Assembly: GCA_019022495.1 (NCBI GenBank)
Contig: JAFEKR010000064.1
Span: forward strand, 1-64,000
DNA: 64,000 nucleotides
Source of the DNA: Epichloe hybrida
Taxonomy: Eukaryota; Ascomycota; Sordariomycetes; Hypocreales; Clavicipitaceae
Direction: 5' to 3'
Below the pieces are notes generated by a model. It saw only the letters and a list, made by a program, of their open reading frames with translations, did not search any database and was not told the DNA's origin. How positions within the stretch are numbered: position 1 is the stretch's first letter; each line of letters begins with the position of its first letter. Positions 11,112-21,684 of this stretch are shown here, piece after piece. A program made the translations under genes and the position numbers.

Positions 11112-11930
11112 ATGTCAGACAGGGACCAAGAGACGTCTTTGCCTCGAGCAGAGGCCATCATCATCCAACAAACCGACGACGATCACCACCACCACCACCA
11201 CCACCACCACGACGCTGGTGAATTAACAGACCAAGATGCGTTGTCTCCTCCGCCCCCGCCCCCGCCCCTAGAGCCTTTCTTCACCCTCGTCACCAACACG
11301 ACGACGGGATCAACCACGCACCCCCGCGTGCGATATCTCTTCTCCGACGACGACCACTCCTCCGTCCTGCCCCCCGACCCGGCAGCCCATGGATCCTCCT
11401 CCTCCTCCTCCTCCTCCTCCTCCTCCCGCCCCCTCATAGTCGACCTCGTGCCCGGCCCCGACAACGCCGGCTGGTCCGTCTCATGGGCGTCCTCCCTCTC
11501 CCCCGACTTCGCCCTGACGAGCTCCTCCATCACGGTCCAGCACGCCGGCGACGACAGGTCCGCCACACTCCGCCTGGAAGGCGTGGAGCGCGACCCCCCC
11601 GATGCGAGTCGTCCGGGGAGCCTGCGCAGCTCGGGGAGCGGGAGCGGGAGCGGAACCGCCCTGGGCAGAGACGACGTCGACTCGCTGGCCGATGAGTTCA
11701 GACGACGCATGGCCGTCTTGAGAAAGGTCGTGGGGAAAAGCGACAAGAGGAGGCTGGTCACGGAGGCCCAGACGGGGTCGTCTCCACGGGAGCGAGAGCG
11801 AGAGCGAGAGCGACAACCACAACCCGAGGATGACGTGGCTGTCGAGGGTGAATCCCCCGGCGAAAAGGACGCCGTGCGCGATTCGATACGTGCGGAACAT
11901 GCAGAGGCTGCGGGATCGACGTGGGGATGA
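11112..11930 (+). CDS. Hypothetical protein, low-complexity, single exon
   Basis: Function not recognised. The frame encodes 272 residues from MSDRDQETSLPRAE; an upstream in-frame Met at 11037 exists but adds non-descript sequence. Visible: a nine-His run (about 11186-11212), a Pro run, then the most ordered-looking segment LEPFFTLVTNTTTGSTTHP-RVRYLFSDDD. Next come a run of about twelve Ser encoded by a TCC repeat, and a second ordered segment with PLIVDLVPGPDNAGWSVSWA and LTSSSITVQH. A predicted helix SLADEFRRRMAVLRKVV follows, then an (RE)n repeat. The two ordered blocks and codon-biased GC content suggest a real gene rather than chance. No membrane segment or signal peptide is seen. The gene faces the syntaxin gene tail to tail. 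Confidence 0.65.
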   Translation: MSDRDQETSLPRAEAIIIQQTDDDHHHHHHHHHDAGELTDQDALSPPPPPPPLEPFFTLVTNTTTGSTTHPRVRYLFSDDDHSSVLPPDPAAHGSSSSSSSSSSSRPLIVDLVPGPDNAGWSVSWASSLSPDFALTSSSITVQHAGDDRSATLRLEGVERDPPDASRPGSLRSSGSGSGSGTALGRDDVDSLADEFRRRMAVLRKVVGKSDKRRLVTEAQTGSSPRERERERERQPQPEDDVAVEGESPGEKDAVRDSIRAEHAEAAGSTWG

Positions 11931-12747
11931 AGACGAACATGTTTGGATCGAGTTCGGGATATTATGGATTTTGATTTTCTTTTTTTGGTACTTTGTCAAC
12001 TCAAGCAAGCGTGTGGGCTGTTTCTGGTCAAACATTCGACATTTCATTCGGGTTTCTCATCTACAGGTGTCGTCGTATACGGAACAAGTAGCATCGCACT
12101 CTCAACACGAACAGCATGACTAATTGCGTTTGGCTAAATCCACATGGTCAAGATGTGAAGAACAAGACACAAAAAAAAAAAAAAAAGAGTCTAATTATTA
12201 ACTGTACATCTCAAAACGCCCCCTGATGCTATAAATGATGAAAATCCTCCAGCTATACACCCACTGCTGACCATGACGAGAGATGGGTGTGCTCCACGGC
12301 TATAGAAAAAGAAAGTCATGGTGACGCCAGAGGTGGGCGGAGCGATTGAGAGAAAACTCCAAAAAGAGACGAGGTGGCCATACCATTCACGTGTGGCTCT
12401 TTCAGATAGTCTCTCCTGATTTCGACATGCTCCAGGGCAGAACCATGAGCGCGAGGAAGCAAAGTGGGAAATGAAAACACTACAAGCAAGGTCTGCTAGC
12501 CTTTGTCAACCAATATTGGACTTTTATACAGATTAAAAGGGAGAGAAAAAGAGATGAAAGGATTGCCCGTCCCGCTGAGGTGTCTTGTGTGTAAGATGAA
12601 CCCGGCTCCACCCCATGGCGCCCAAGCTTTTGAAACACAAAAGTACCGACATGGAAATGATTCTGTCAGATGATGTGATAATTATGAGGATGATGTTGTT
12701 GTTGTTGTTGTTTGTTTTGTCGTTCTCTCGCTCAACCGAGAGCCGAT
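11931..12747. other. Convergent 3' intergenic region
   Basis: 3' flanks of the hypothetical gene (+) and the syntaxin gene (-). A 16-A run lies at 12171-12186. Open frames are short and featureless; no gene was seen. Confidence 0.5.
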
Positions 12748-14426
12748 TTAGTTGTTTGGTAGTTGGGGAACGTGAATTCGCGCATCGGCTCGCACTTCCA
12801 GCTGATTGGCGTTGGGAGCGGCAGCGTTCATGAGACTAGATACGACACCGTTGGTCAAGGATTCGATCTCTCGCTTGGCACTCTTGTTGCCGCCATTGTT
12901 GTTGTTGTTGGTGTTCTGGCCTCGAATGACAAACACGTAAATCAGAACGATGATGACCACGACAACAATAATAGCAACTGTGAAGGTCATGTCAGTCAGA
13001 ACGAGTTTCCCTCTGCAATAGAGATTTTCTACGAAGAGCAACTTACCGCATATACCCAGGCAGATCCACTTCTTCTTTCTTGTCTTTCGTGCAGTGTTGA
13101 CAGCAACACCGATTTCTTCGTTACCCTTGTCCAGGTTGTCGATAACCTCCTCACCCTTCTGCTCAATTTGCATCACAGCAGCTTCCTGTTGAACGACAAG
13201 TGTGTCCATGTCTTGGAACAATTGAGACAATTCCACCATCTGCTGCTCAATCTTGAGCAGCGCAGCGTGTCGGTCCTGAACGGCGCTCAGCGCAGCGCGG
13301 GCGTTTTGCTGTCTGTCACTCTGCATCAAGGCCTGTGCGAAAACCTGGTTGTTATTTGTGTCATCGACGACGGCCCTGACTTCCTCCTCCGACGCATCGG
13401 GGCGAACAATTCGGTATTGACGCTTCATCTGGTCCTGCGTACGCTTGCGAAACTGAGACTCGATCTGCTGGTACTGTTGAATGGCGCTCTTCAGGCGACG
13501 ATCGATGCGTTCAACCTGGCCGCGATACTGGGCAATCTGCTGTGGAGGCTTGGACTTGAGGGTGCGAACACGTTCCGTCAGACCGCGATAGAGAGCCATG
13601 GTGTCTGTCGAGAGCGAGTCAAGCTGCCTGTTGACTGCGCTGGCAGAAGAGCTATCAGCGTCATCCAGGGAGCGCTGCTGAAGCATCCGGAGTTTCTCGA
13701 GGTTGTGCTCAACTTCGTTGATGCCATTGTCGATGCCGCTGCATTCGTCTAGGATATTACGGGTGCCACCGCCAGCGTTGCCTCCATACCCGGCATTCTG
13801 ACCGAGAGGGGCCATTTCTACATTAGAACCTGGCCGCACATGATTGTCAGCATTTCTCGTCATTCGTCTTATGACATGTGCACCTTGCGAAGCCCAGCTC
13901 TTACCCCCATAACTGTTGTCCTGGCTATAGCCGCTGCCTTTGCTGCCTCCGTATGGTGATTGTTGTTGTCTTCCATAGCCGCCAGGGGCACTGTCCCGCT
14001 GATCATAAGGGTTCTGTCGTCCACCGTATCTGTTTCAAAAAAGTCATCTATATCAGCCATTGTTCGGAAGTGAGCACGGCCCGTCGAGTCGCTGCAATAT
14101 GACGTGATCGTGATCGTGGTCGAACCGCCAGGGGAGGGGGATGAAAGAATTATCGTCTCGAGAGATGGATCATCAACTAACCCGTACTGTTGCGACTTTG
14201 TCAGTAAACCAGGATCGACCCACTGAGTATTATGGCCACTGATTACAAGAGAAGGGGGGGACAGAGCAAGGAAGGGGCAGAATAAAAGACAACGAAAGCA
14301 GGAGATACAAGCCATAGAACTTGGCACAATTCTGTTCCGTCACCAACGTTGTTCGCGACGGAACAAAGAGGTCCACGGACAACAGAACTGACATAAGGGG
14401 AGCAAGGGTGGAACACTAACACTCAT
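12748..14426 (-). CDS. Plasma-membrane syntaxin (Sso1-type t-SNARE)
   Basis: Qa-SNARE for fusion of secretory vesicles with the plasma membrane. Proposed exons: 14426-14421, 14186-14182 (5 nt), 14029-13905, 13829-13047 and 12977-12748, giving 382 residues. The N-terminus becomes MSYGYGGRQNPYDQRD, matching the Tyr/Gly/Gln-rich start usual in filamentous fungi. Then come a syntaxin Habc domain (LDECSGIDNGINEVEHNLEK onward), a SNARE helix whose zero-layer Gln is in SQLFQDMDTL, and a basic TARKTRKKKW stretch. The membrane anchor ICLGIC-VAIIVVVVIIVL is joined across the last intron. About 58 residues follow the anchor, longer than the classical short tail, with an Asn run and a KR pair. The last three exons are secure. 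The first two exons rest on splice signals (GTTAGT donors, AACAG acceptors) and frame. Confidence 0.88.
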
Positions 14427-15705
14427 GGTGAAGGTTGAGAGCGCTTGGCTCTTTTGCAATATCCTGCGAGCAAAAACGACGGTGACGGACACACAAACAG
14501 GAAGAGAAAAGAGAATTTGGGCGAAGAGCAGACGGCAAACAGGGGCTGTTGCGATGGACGTGAATCCGAGGATATGGATCAATGTAAATAAAAAAAAAAA
14601 AAAAAAAAGATGGTGGAAGAGGGTAATTGCCAGACTGATGGGTAGTCAATGTGAAAGAAGACAAAGCACGGTAGCCGAGCAAGGGTCGCGGAGGAAGTGT
14701 CAAAGTGTCGCGACAGGTTTTTGGTCGTGGTTAAGATGACGGCGACGGCGACGGCGAGGGTGGCATCAAAAGGGGGGCTCAGCTCAGCCAGCCCACCCCG
14801 CTTTACGTGCAGTCTCTAGTACCTGCAGGGGTGTACGGAGTATTGCGGAGTATTACGGCGTGTTACGGAGTTACCACCATTACCATTCGTCGCTCGCTCT
14901 CTCTCTCTCTCCTCGCTCGGCTGACTGGCTGGCTGGCTGGCTACAAATGAAACTCTTCCTCAATCATTCATTCCTTTATTCCATCATGATGCAATCCAGT
15001 CACTCGTAACAAGATCCGCCAGCCCCAGTGTTCCTCCAGGCATCCATCCCACCACAAACAGGCCCCCTTCTTGCAGGGCATCGGAGTAGACCGCGGTTTG
15101 AGACATGGTGCAACAAGGCATGGCGCTTGTGCGGTGGATTTTGTGGATTGTGTGGACTTGATGATGCGACAAGTTTGATCATGCCATGCCTCCGCCGGTA
15201 TTCCCTTTAATGGCATTGGCGTCAAAGGACTGGTTCTTGTCCGTAGCCGCCCAGGGTCATCAGTCTTCACATCTTCGTTTGGTCCTGCACAGCCATCTTG
15301 ATTCGCATTGTGCGGCAAACAGCTTGGTTTCATATGCAAGCTTGATGTCCGATTTCGTCAGGCGCTCGTTCCTGATCGAGCCTATGTACATTCTACATTG
15401 TGTGTAGGTCGGGTCGACTCGATCAAATGTGCTCCTTGTGCCCTGGAAAGGGCGGAATTTCCCTCCCTTCCTGAGTCGGTGAATGATTGCCCACCTGTGT
15501 TGAGATAAATCTGCCTCATTCTACCTAACTCACTAGCCGGGCTTCTAATAAAATACTTTCTCATTACGGTAACAACGTCCAGAAGCCAAGTATTCATTTA
15601 CAACGCCCGCTTAATGCACTCACTGTCTACCGAGTAGAGCGGCGGCCCTGATGATAATAAGCCATAAGATAATACGTACAATCAAACTTCGCCTTCCCCC
15701 TGCCG
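14427..15705. other. Intergenic: syntaxin promoter and MEMO 3' flank
   Basis: About 1.3 kb. It contains a 19-A run (14590-14608), a cluster of CGGAGT-type motifs (14834-14871), a CT tract (14898-14911) and (GGCT)n at 14926-14941. Open frames of 60-120 codons look random; no gene or RNA was recognised. Confidence 0.5.
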
Positions 15706-16755
15706 TCACAAAACAGCATAAGCCGACACATAGCTGACACTGAAATCGCTGGGTTTGTCCACAAGATTGCTGCGTTGGTACTGTGTGATTTTGAACCGAC
15801 CCTTTGTGTCATCATTTGTCTCCTTGGCAAGTAACTCCAACGCGGCCATGGCTACGCCGATGGGATGTCTGCCACAGACCGTATTTTTCGTCTGCTCAAG
15901 GTTATCAACAAATGCATCGTGGCTTCCGCTCTTGACAGCGTCCATGGCTGCCTCATCCAACAATCTGATGGTTTCGTGAATGGGGGCACCGGTGGGCCTA
16001 CTGTCTGACCTTCGCAGATTCACCAACTTTGTAGGGTTGTTCTCCGGCGAATAGACCATGTACTGAAAATTGGCTCCCCAATGACAGAAGTCGGAGCTTA
16101 TGATGAAGGCGTTCCCTTCGTCTTTCAGGTAGGGAACCAAAATTCTGCCCACGTTTTTTTCTTCGTCTCGGTCATTGTCTCCAATCAGGATCGGGACAAT
16201 GGCGGGGAATTGATCCGGCGAGCCAAACGTCTCTTCGCAACGCTTGTATAGGTACGGCAGATGCATTTCCAGAGAGTGCTCTGCCGAGTCTCTCGATTTG
16301 GGAATATCGGCCATCTGCCCTGCTCCTTTCACTCTCTGGATCACGTCGCGGTCTACCGTGAAGTCGCCGAATGGCGTGGCATACTTGTCGTATGTAGTCA
16401 CGGCACATCCATCAAGATAGTATGTGTGAGAGGGGCCGAGCATGAACACTCGCTTTACTTTGCTGAGGTCCAGACATTTATATGCCCAGGCGGCGCAGGG
16501 TCCCGAGAAAGTGTATCCTGCGTGACTGTAGGACGTTAGGTTTTGTGTTGAGCAACTATCCATCCGAGACAAAAATGAGGTATGACATGTACAGGAGCCT
16601 TACGGTGCAATTACAATTCTTGCTCCCCTTATGGGCAGTGATGAACCATCTATCATGTTGGGAACTTCAGATAGGTAATCATCTAGCTCTCTCCCAAGCT
16701 CATCTGGCGAAGCTACATACCAGGAGCCTGCTTTTCCGGCGTGCCTGGTACTCAT
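15706..16755 (-). CDS. MEMO1 family protein (Mho1)
   Basis: MEMO-family protein, structurally related to class III non-haem iron dioxygenases; linked to redox and copper biology and cell motility in animals, with a poorly defined role in fungi. Exons: 16755-16604 and 16525-15706 (intron GTAAGG..CTACAG, 78 bp), giving 323 residues, close to the family's usual 300 or so. Seen: the N-terminal MSTRHAGKAGSWYVASPDEL, GARIVIAP-HAGYTFSGPCAAWAY joined across the intron, and VFMLGPSHTYYLDGCAV with its conserved His. Further on are EHSLEMHLPYLYKR, FIISSDFCHWG with its conserved His, and CGRHPIGVAMAALE. These carry the conserved His/Asp/Cys pocket residues of the family. The frame is open upstream of 16755, but only this Met begins the conserved sequence. 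The gene diverges from GAR1. Confidence 0.93.
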
Positions 16756-17802
16756 TTTATGAGTTTTTATCTTTTTTGTGGCTGGGGGCGAAGGCTGGGG
16801 GGCGAATGCCGGTGAAACCCGAAACGGAGCGATTTGCAAGAATCCGAGATGTCGAAATGGAGAGCCAGAGAGAATTCGCATTCAGACCGCAGTGATGTGA
16901 TGAGAATATGACAAGATGGGAAACGCGCACATCATCCATGGCTGGAAGCTGTCACTGTCGGCCCCGCTGGAGTCTGCTGCGGGGTATTAGCAGCAGCCCG
17001 AGGGAAATGAATGCCAGTCAGAGAAGGCGAGATGGAGGCCCGCAGCATCGAGACGCACTAGTCGAGAAACCTGGATTTCCTTTTCTTTTCGCGACTGTTG
17101 TTGGTTGTTTCTTCCCCGTCAGACTTTCAATTTCATCGTCAGTTGAACAAAATCAGATAAAGTTGAATAGCATGTCAATTTTTCTGCCCAGCCACGCACA
17201 CGCACGTGCTTGCTAGAATGACGGGACGGAGCATATATGCCTTCAAAATGATGGAATATGGACACGGACTATTGTTTCTCTTTTTTGGCTGTAAGCTCAA
17301 TTACACACGAGGAGAGCATCTCGGTCGTATGTTGTGTCAAATACTACTCGTGACTTCAGTTTCTTCATGATTTACACGATTGGTACGGTACCCATGCACA
17401 AGTATGCCCAAACCTTATATTGGAAACCATTTGCTTACACCAAGCTGCTCATATAGACCCATTTTATCTGCGATGGAGAGATATAAAGTTCCAAGTCAGA
17501 GACTTTTTTTTCTTCTTACTCAAGTCTCATTTCAGGCCTCAGCCTGACCAATTTGTTCCGACAGCGCCGCAACCACAGGGTAGGCAAGACGTGGAAAAAA
17601 AAAAACCTGGCCTTGGATCCACTTACTTTACAGAAAAAAGTACCTGCCACCCAATCAACGACACCAATGGATGCTTTTACTAGCGGAAAAAATAAAAATC
17701 CTTCACAGCACCATTGAAACAGGAAAAAGGTTCTCGAACAGGATTTCGGGAATATCACACCGAAACAACCATCACCACCCATTGAAATCCAGCAAACACA
17801 CA
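16756..17802. other. Divergent promoter region of MEMO1 and GAR1
   Basis: About 1 kb shared upstream DNA. Short open frames on both strands are featureless. The last 100 bases before GAR1 are rich in A and CAAC-type sequence, fitting a leader. No RNA gene was seen. Confidence 0.5.
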
Positions 17803-18575
17803 ATGTCATTTAGAGGCGGCCGCGGCGGCGGCTTTGGAGGTCGAGGCGGTGGTGGTTTCCGAGGTTAGTCAACTCTTGGTGAATTTTTTTTTTTCACACA
17901 GCTCATTCCGACCATCTGGGCCGTCCAGACGAAGGGCAGGTCCCAGAGGAGTCGACTAGCCTCGCCAGAAAACAAATTGAAATTCCATGAAGCTGACTAC
18001 CTGTGGTTCTAGGAGGACGAGGCGGTAGCTTCGCTCCCGCTGGCCCCCCCGTCGAGGTCCTGGAAATGGGCACCGTCGAGCACGCTGTTGAAGGCGAGAT
18101 GTTCTGCCGCTCCTCAAACGTCAAGATTCCCTACTTCAACGCCCCCATCTACCTCGAGAACAAGACACCCATCGGAAAGGTCGACGAAGTGCTCGGCCCC
18201 ATCAACGAAGTCTACTTTACGATCAAGCCTCAAGATGGCATCGTCGCAACGAGCTTCAAGTCCGGCGACAAGGTCTTTATTGGCGGCGACAAGCTCCTGC
18301 CGCTGGACAAGTTCCTGCCCAGGCCCAAGGTCCCCGGTGAGAAGAAGCCCAAGCGAGCGGGAGGTGCTCGTGGTGGCCGTGGTGCCCCCCGTGGAGGACC
18401 CCGCGGTGGTGGGCGCGGAGGACGAGGTGGTCCCCGTGGTGGCGGCGGTTTCTCAAGGGGCGGTGGCCGTGGAGGCTTTGGTGGTGGGCGAGGAGGAGGT
18501 TTTGGCGGCGGCCGTGGAGGAGGTGGTCGCGGTGGCTCTGGAGGTTTCTCCCGAGGCCGTGGACGTGGTTTCTAG
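17803..18575 (+). CDS. gar1: H/ACA ribonucleoprotein subunit GAR1
   Basis: Core protein of the nucleolar H/ACA snoRNP, which guides pseudouridylation of rRNA and spliceosomal RNA. Exons: 17803-17863 and 18013-18575 (intron GTTAGT..TTCTAG, 149 bp), giving 207 residues. The layout is the classic one. A short N-terminal RGG segment ([17 protein letters not shown]) comes first. A central Gar1 beta-barrel domain follows, with [60 protein letters not shown] and [18 protein letters not shown] long C-terminal Gly/Arg-rich tail ends FSRGRGRGF. The first exon supplies the N-terminal RGG part, which confirms the splice. Introns of such genes can host snoRNAs, but I saw no convincing C/D or H/ACA boxes in this one. 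Confidence 0.95.
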
Positions 18576-19806
18576 TCGAAGCCCGGGGATCGCAATGAGA
18601 AAAGAACGGGGAACAAAGACGGTAAACCTGAGACGATGTGATACAACTTGTGTGGAATGTGCGTTGTCGTTGCCGTTGTTTCATCCACGGATGGAAGAAG
18701 AAAAAGGCAGTGTTTTGGCAAGGCACACACGATGGGCGTTAATGGACAGATTCTTTTGGCCACTGTGGTTCTGTACGGTGGCATAGTTGTGAGCTGTTAT
18801 GGATTCAGACCGTCAAAATCTACCCATATGGCTAGAGGGGTTTTGCAATTTATTCTTTATTTCATTTTGGGATATATGGAATTGAAAACAGCTTCGAAAG
18901 GATCGTACCGGGACTTGTCTGCATTCATGTGTTGAGTAATGCTGGTACTTATCGTATGTATCGTCCCTGGTCCGGAATGACATAGCACCTGGGACACATT
19001 GATGAAAAAAAAGCGAGGGCTTTGTTCCAAATGCTTGGCTGATAGGCAGGCAGTCATGGATTGAGACACCACTTCATGTCCCATCCGGGGCCCAATGCAA
19101 CTTGAAGTCGTCACCACCGTAGCAAAGCTATGATCTGGAAGCAATTTCAAGTCTTTAAGTCAATTTCCCTCAACTATACCCCCGAGGCCGTAAATCACCC
19201 ATCGTGATCTCGTAGAGCCAAAGGCTCTTCCTCGCCAGCCGTAAAGCACGTATGTATAAGCATTGTAGTCTTCAGTTTCAGCACAGCACGATTCCACTTA
19301 CAATCCGAAGGAACCCATCGCGTCTCGGAACCTGATGATGAACAAACAGCGCGAAGGCACCCCTCAGATACCATTTAGTCCTGGATTCCCAGATCCTAGG
19401 CGTGGACTGCCCTTTGATAGGAGAATAATCTATTCCGTAACTATACTCTGCGAGGTGATGAGATCATCTCGGTTTGGAATGAATCGTCGATATCCAAACT
19501 CCGGCGGTATGGGATGCACCGTCTTGCTCAAACTGCATAGCGATCCTGCGCAGTCTTTTAACAAAGCAGTCTCATTGTATTTGCGAGACTCTAGACGTAT
19601 CAGAGGAATAGTTAATGCCTAACAATAGGAAATCCCGCCCCCAGCACCACGACCACTGACCAACAAGCAGCTTTTCTACAACACCTAGAGAAAAAGTATT
19701 AAAGCCTCTTGACTCACACAAATCAATAGCAGAACAGCAAAAAAAAAAAACCCTTCATCACATCTCAATCGGTATCAATCTGCAAAAACATGAATTGCAA
19801 AATATA
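18576..19806. other. Intergenic, no gene recognised
   Basis: About 1.2 kb between GAR1 and the tRNA. It includes the GAR1 3' flank. Short open frames, among them one of 95 codons at 19335-19622, show no domain or splice-supported extension. An A-run lies at 19739-19750, near the 3' side of the tRNA gene. Confidence 0.5.
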
Positions 19807-19909
19807 TGTCCCCGGTGAGAGTCGAACTCACGACCTTCGGATTACTCCAATGTCGAACTGGATCATACGTATATGAGACCGACGCTTTAACCAACTAAGC
19901 CACGGAGAC
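19807..19909 (-). tRNA. tRNA-Met (CAT), elongator type, with a 29-nt intron
   Basis: The minus strand folds as a tRNA: acceptor GTCTCCG pairing with CGGGGAC plus discriminator A, D-arm GCTT..AAGC around AGTTGGTTA, and T-arm GTGAG-TTCGACT-CTCAC. The anticodon loop is CTCATAA once a 29-nt intron after position 37 is removed. The intron contains TATGA, complementary to the anticodon side TCATA, as expected for the anticodon-intron helix. The spliced length is 74 nt. The loop CTCATAA is standard for elongator tRNA-Met. Position 31-39 is a T:T mismatch, which is odd. Confidence 0.85.
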
Positions 19910-21684
19910 TAACATCAACTGTTGGACGACTGTGGTCTTAATTTGCTATATTCAGGCTTGCAAAAAAAAAGTACACCATTGGGCCGTGCTTAGCACGTTT
20001 AAAAGTCTGTCCTCGTGATCATGACGAGGGCGTCAACAATCAGAGTTGCTGCACAAGGGCCTGTCATGCCCGGCAAGAACAATCTGTGCTCCTGCCATCG
20101 TGGCATGTCAGCACGAAGCAAAAGATCAATGTCAACAAAGCCCCCAATAGCCAGCCTTGGAACGGCGATTCCTTGAACATAGAATCCTTTCCCCCTCGAC
20201 GACTTCTGGTTCTTCAACTCGGATGAGAGCTTCTTCCAACCGACTGAACGGTAAGTCTTTTAAGACCTGCTAAACTTTCAGCTCGTCTAACGTTAGACTA
20301 GTCCTGGGAAAGGGATGATTCCCAAGAGACAATGATGCCGTTCGGTTGTCGTCCCTGGGTTGGTTTGGGCTAATATTTTGCAACCTATACGGCATGAAGA
20401 GGACGTTGTTGCTTTGCAACCTGGTGCAGAAGGTATTCGTGGGACTGGTCCCCCGCCCTGCTACCGGAAGCATGTCATATTGAAGGCGTTGACGACTTGG
20501 GTAAGTCAGGCCAAAAACACAAATTTGAAGTGCAAGCAATGGCGTGTGCATATCCGTGCGCTTTTCAGATGCTTTTCGGAGACCCTTGAAGACGTTCAAG
20601 ATGATCACATGAACTTGACCACGGCAATGTATTGACTGAACCTGGTCACAAAATATGAGCAACAGTGGCTCCTTCGTATTGTGAGATTGTCTACTGGAAC
20701 TGCGACCCGACTGAAACTGCCAGCCATTTTTGATGGACCATCTATATCTCGCAATAGGAGGCTTGATAGCCACAGCCTATACTTTAGGCATTCATATGAT
20801 GTTGATATGCCAAGTTGTACAGACCTAAACCCCCTTTAAACTTCATCCCACGCTTGGATCTAGTGGACGGTCTCAAATACGATACGAGGTATTGCATTGC
20901 CATTAAATACGTCTTGATTGCGTGTCTGTCCGCCCACAAAAAAAAAAAAAAAGACTGACAACAAGACTAAAGAGTCGACGCCTGCTTCAAACGCATCGCA
21001 TGATGGGTGGGAGTGAATGCGTCAGGTCAATGCATTTCAAGCAGTCCAGTTCTCTGGAACCGCACATCTACAAAGCTTGCGCGCTCAGTCCACGAGCAGT
21101 CGCATTGACGAAGTAGGATGATCGTTTGTTTCCCATCACCGAGTGGAACATTTGACCGTTCTGAAGACCTTTGAAAACAAACGGAGTAGTGACGTCTTGT
21201 ATCAGTCATGATATCCCTGGACGACAAGTAGGGAACAAGAAGCTATTTCTTCAAAACATGAATGGCGAACAAGTGCAGTGACATCCTATAGGCGGGTGAA
21301 AAAAAAAAAAAAACCTGTCCCATTCGATAAACCTTAAGGTCTTGCACGCCTACCTAATTGTGATGGAGATGTCAACCACAGCTCTTCCGAGGGATGAAAG
21401 AAGAAGCTATTTCTCATATGTTTACCGCCTCTTCAAGTTGCTACCTTTTCAACCCATGACTTCATTTTTCTTCATTTTTCATTCCCCGGGCAATACACTT
21501 TCCAAGCGACGAGCACCTCGGGCCGAAATGCAATTCCTGATGCCAGATGCCAGATGCCAGATGCTGCGAGTTGGGAACGCGCTTCAGCTTCACATGCACC
21601 CATTCTGCAATCATGAATTATAGTCTTTCTTTTGATAAACCGTGTTGAAGAACACACCAATTTACCCCCCCTTTTCGAAATCAA
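19910..21684. other. Gene-poor border of the gene-rich compartment
   Basis: About 1.8 kb from the tRNA to the AT-rich junction, with normal base composition. Open frames at 19999-20217 (-) and 20270-20773 (-) look coding-like only by length; no domain was recognised and no splice extension found. An A-run lies at 20939-20953 and another at 21301-21314. A short direct repeat (ccagatg, three times) lies at 21543-21562. Confidence 0.5.

Noticed and set aside
11183..11761. 192-codon minus-strand frame with Glu and Trp runs
   Set aside because: Shadow of the low-complexity hypothetical gene; the runs come from TCC and CAC repeats.
12763..13752. 329-codon plus-strand frame
   Set aside because: Antisense shadow of the syntaxin gene, which has clear SNARE and membrane segments.
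18088..18786. 232-codon plus-strand frame
   Set aside because: Alternative frame over GAR1; the RGG and Gar1-domain frame is the real one.
20270..20773. 167-codon minus-strand frame near the AT-rich border
   Set aside because: No recognisable domain, promoter context or splice extension; kept only as an intergenic note.
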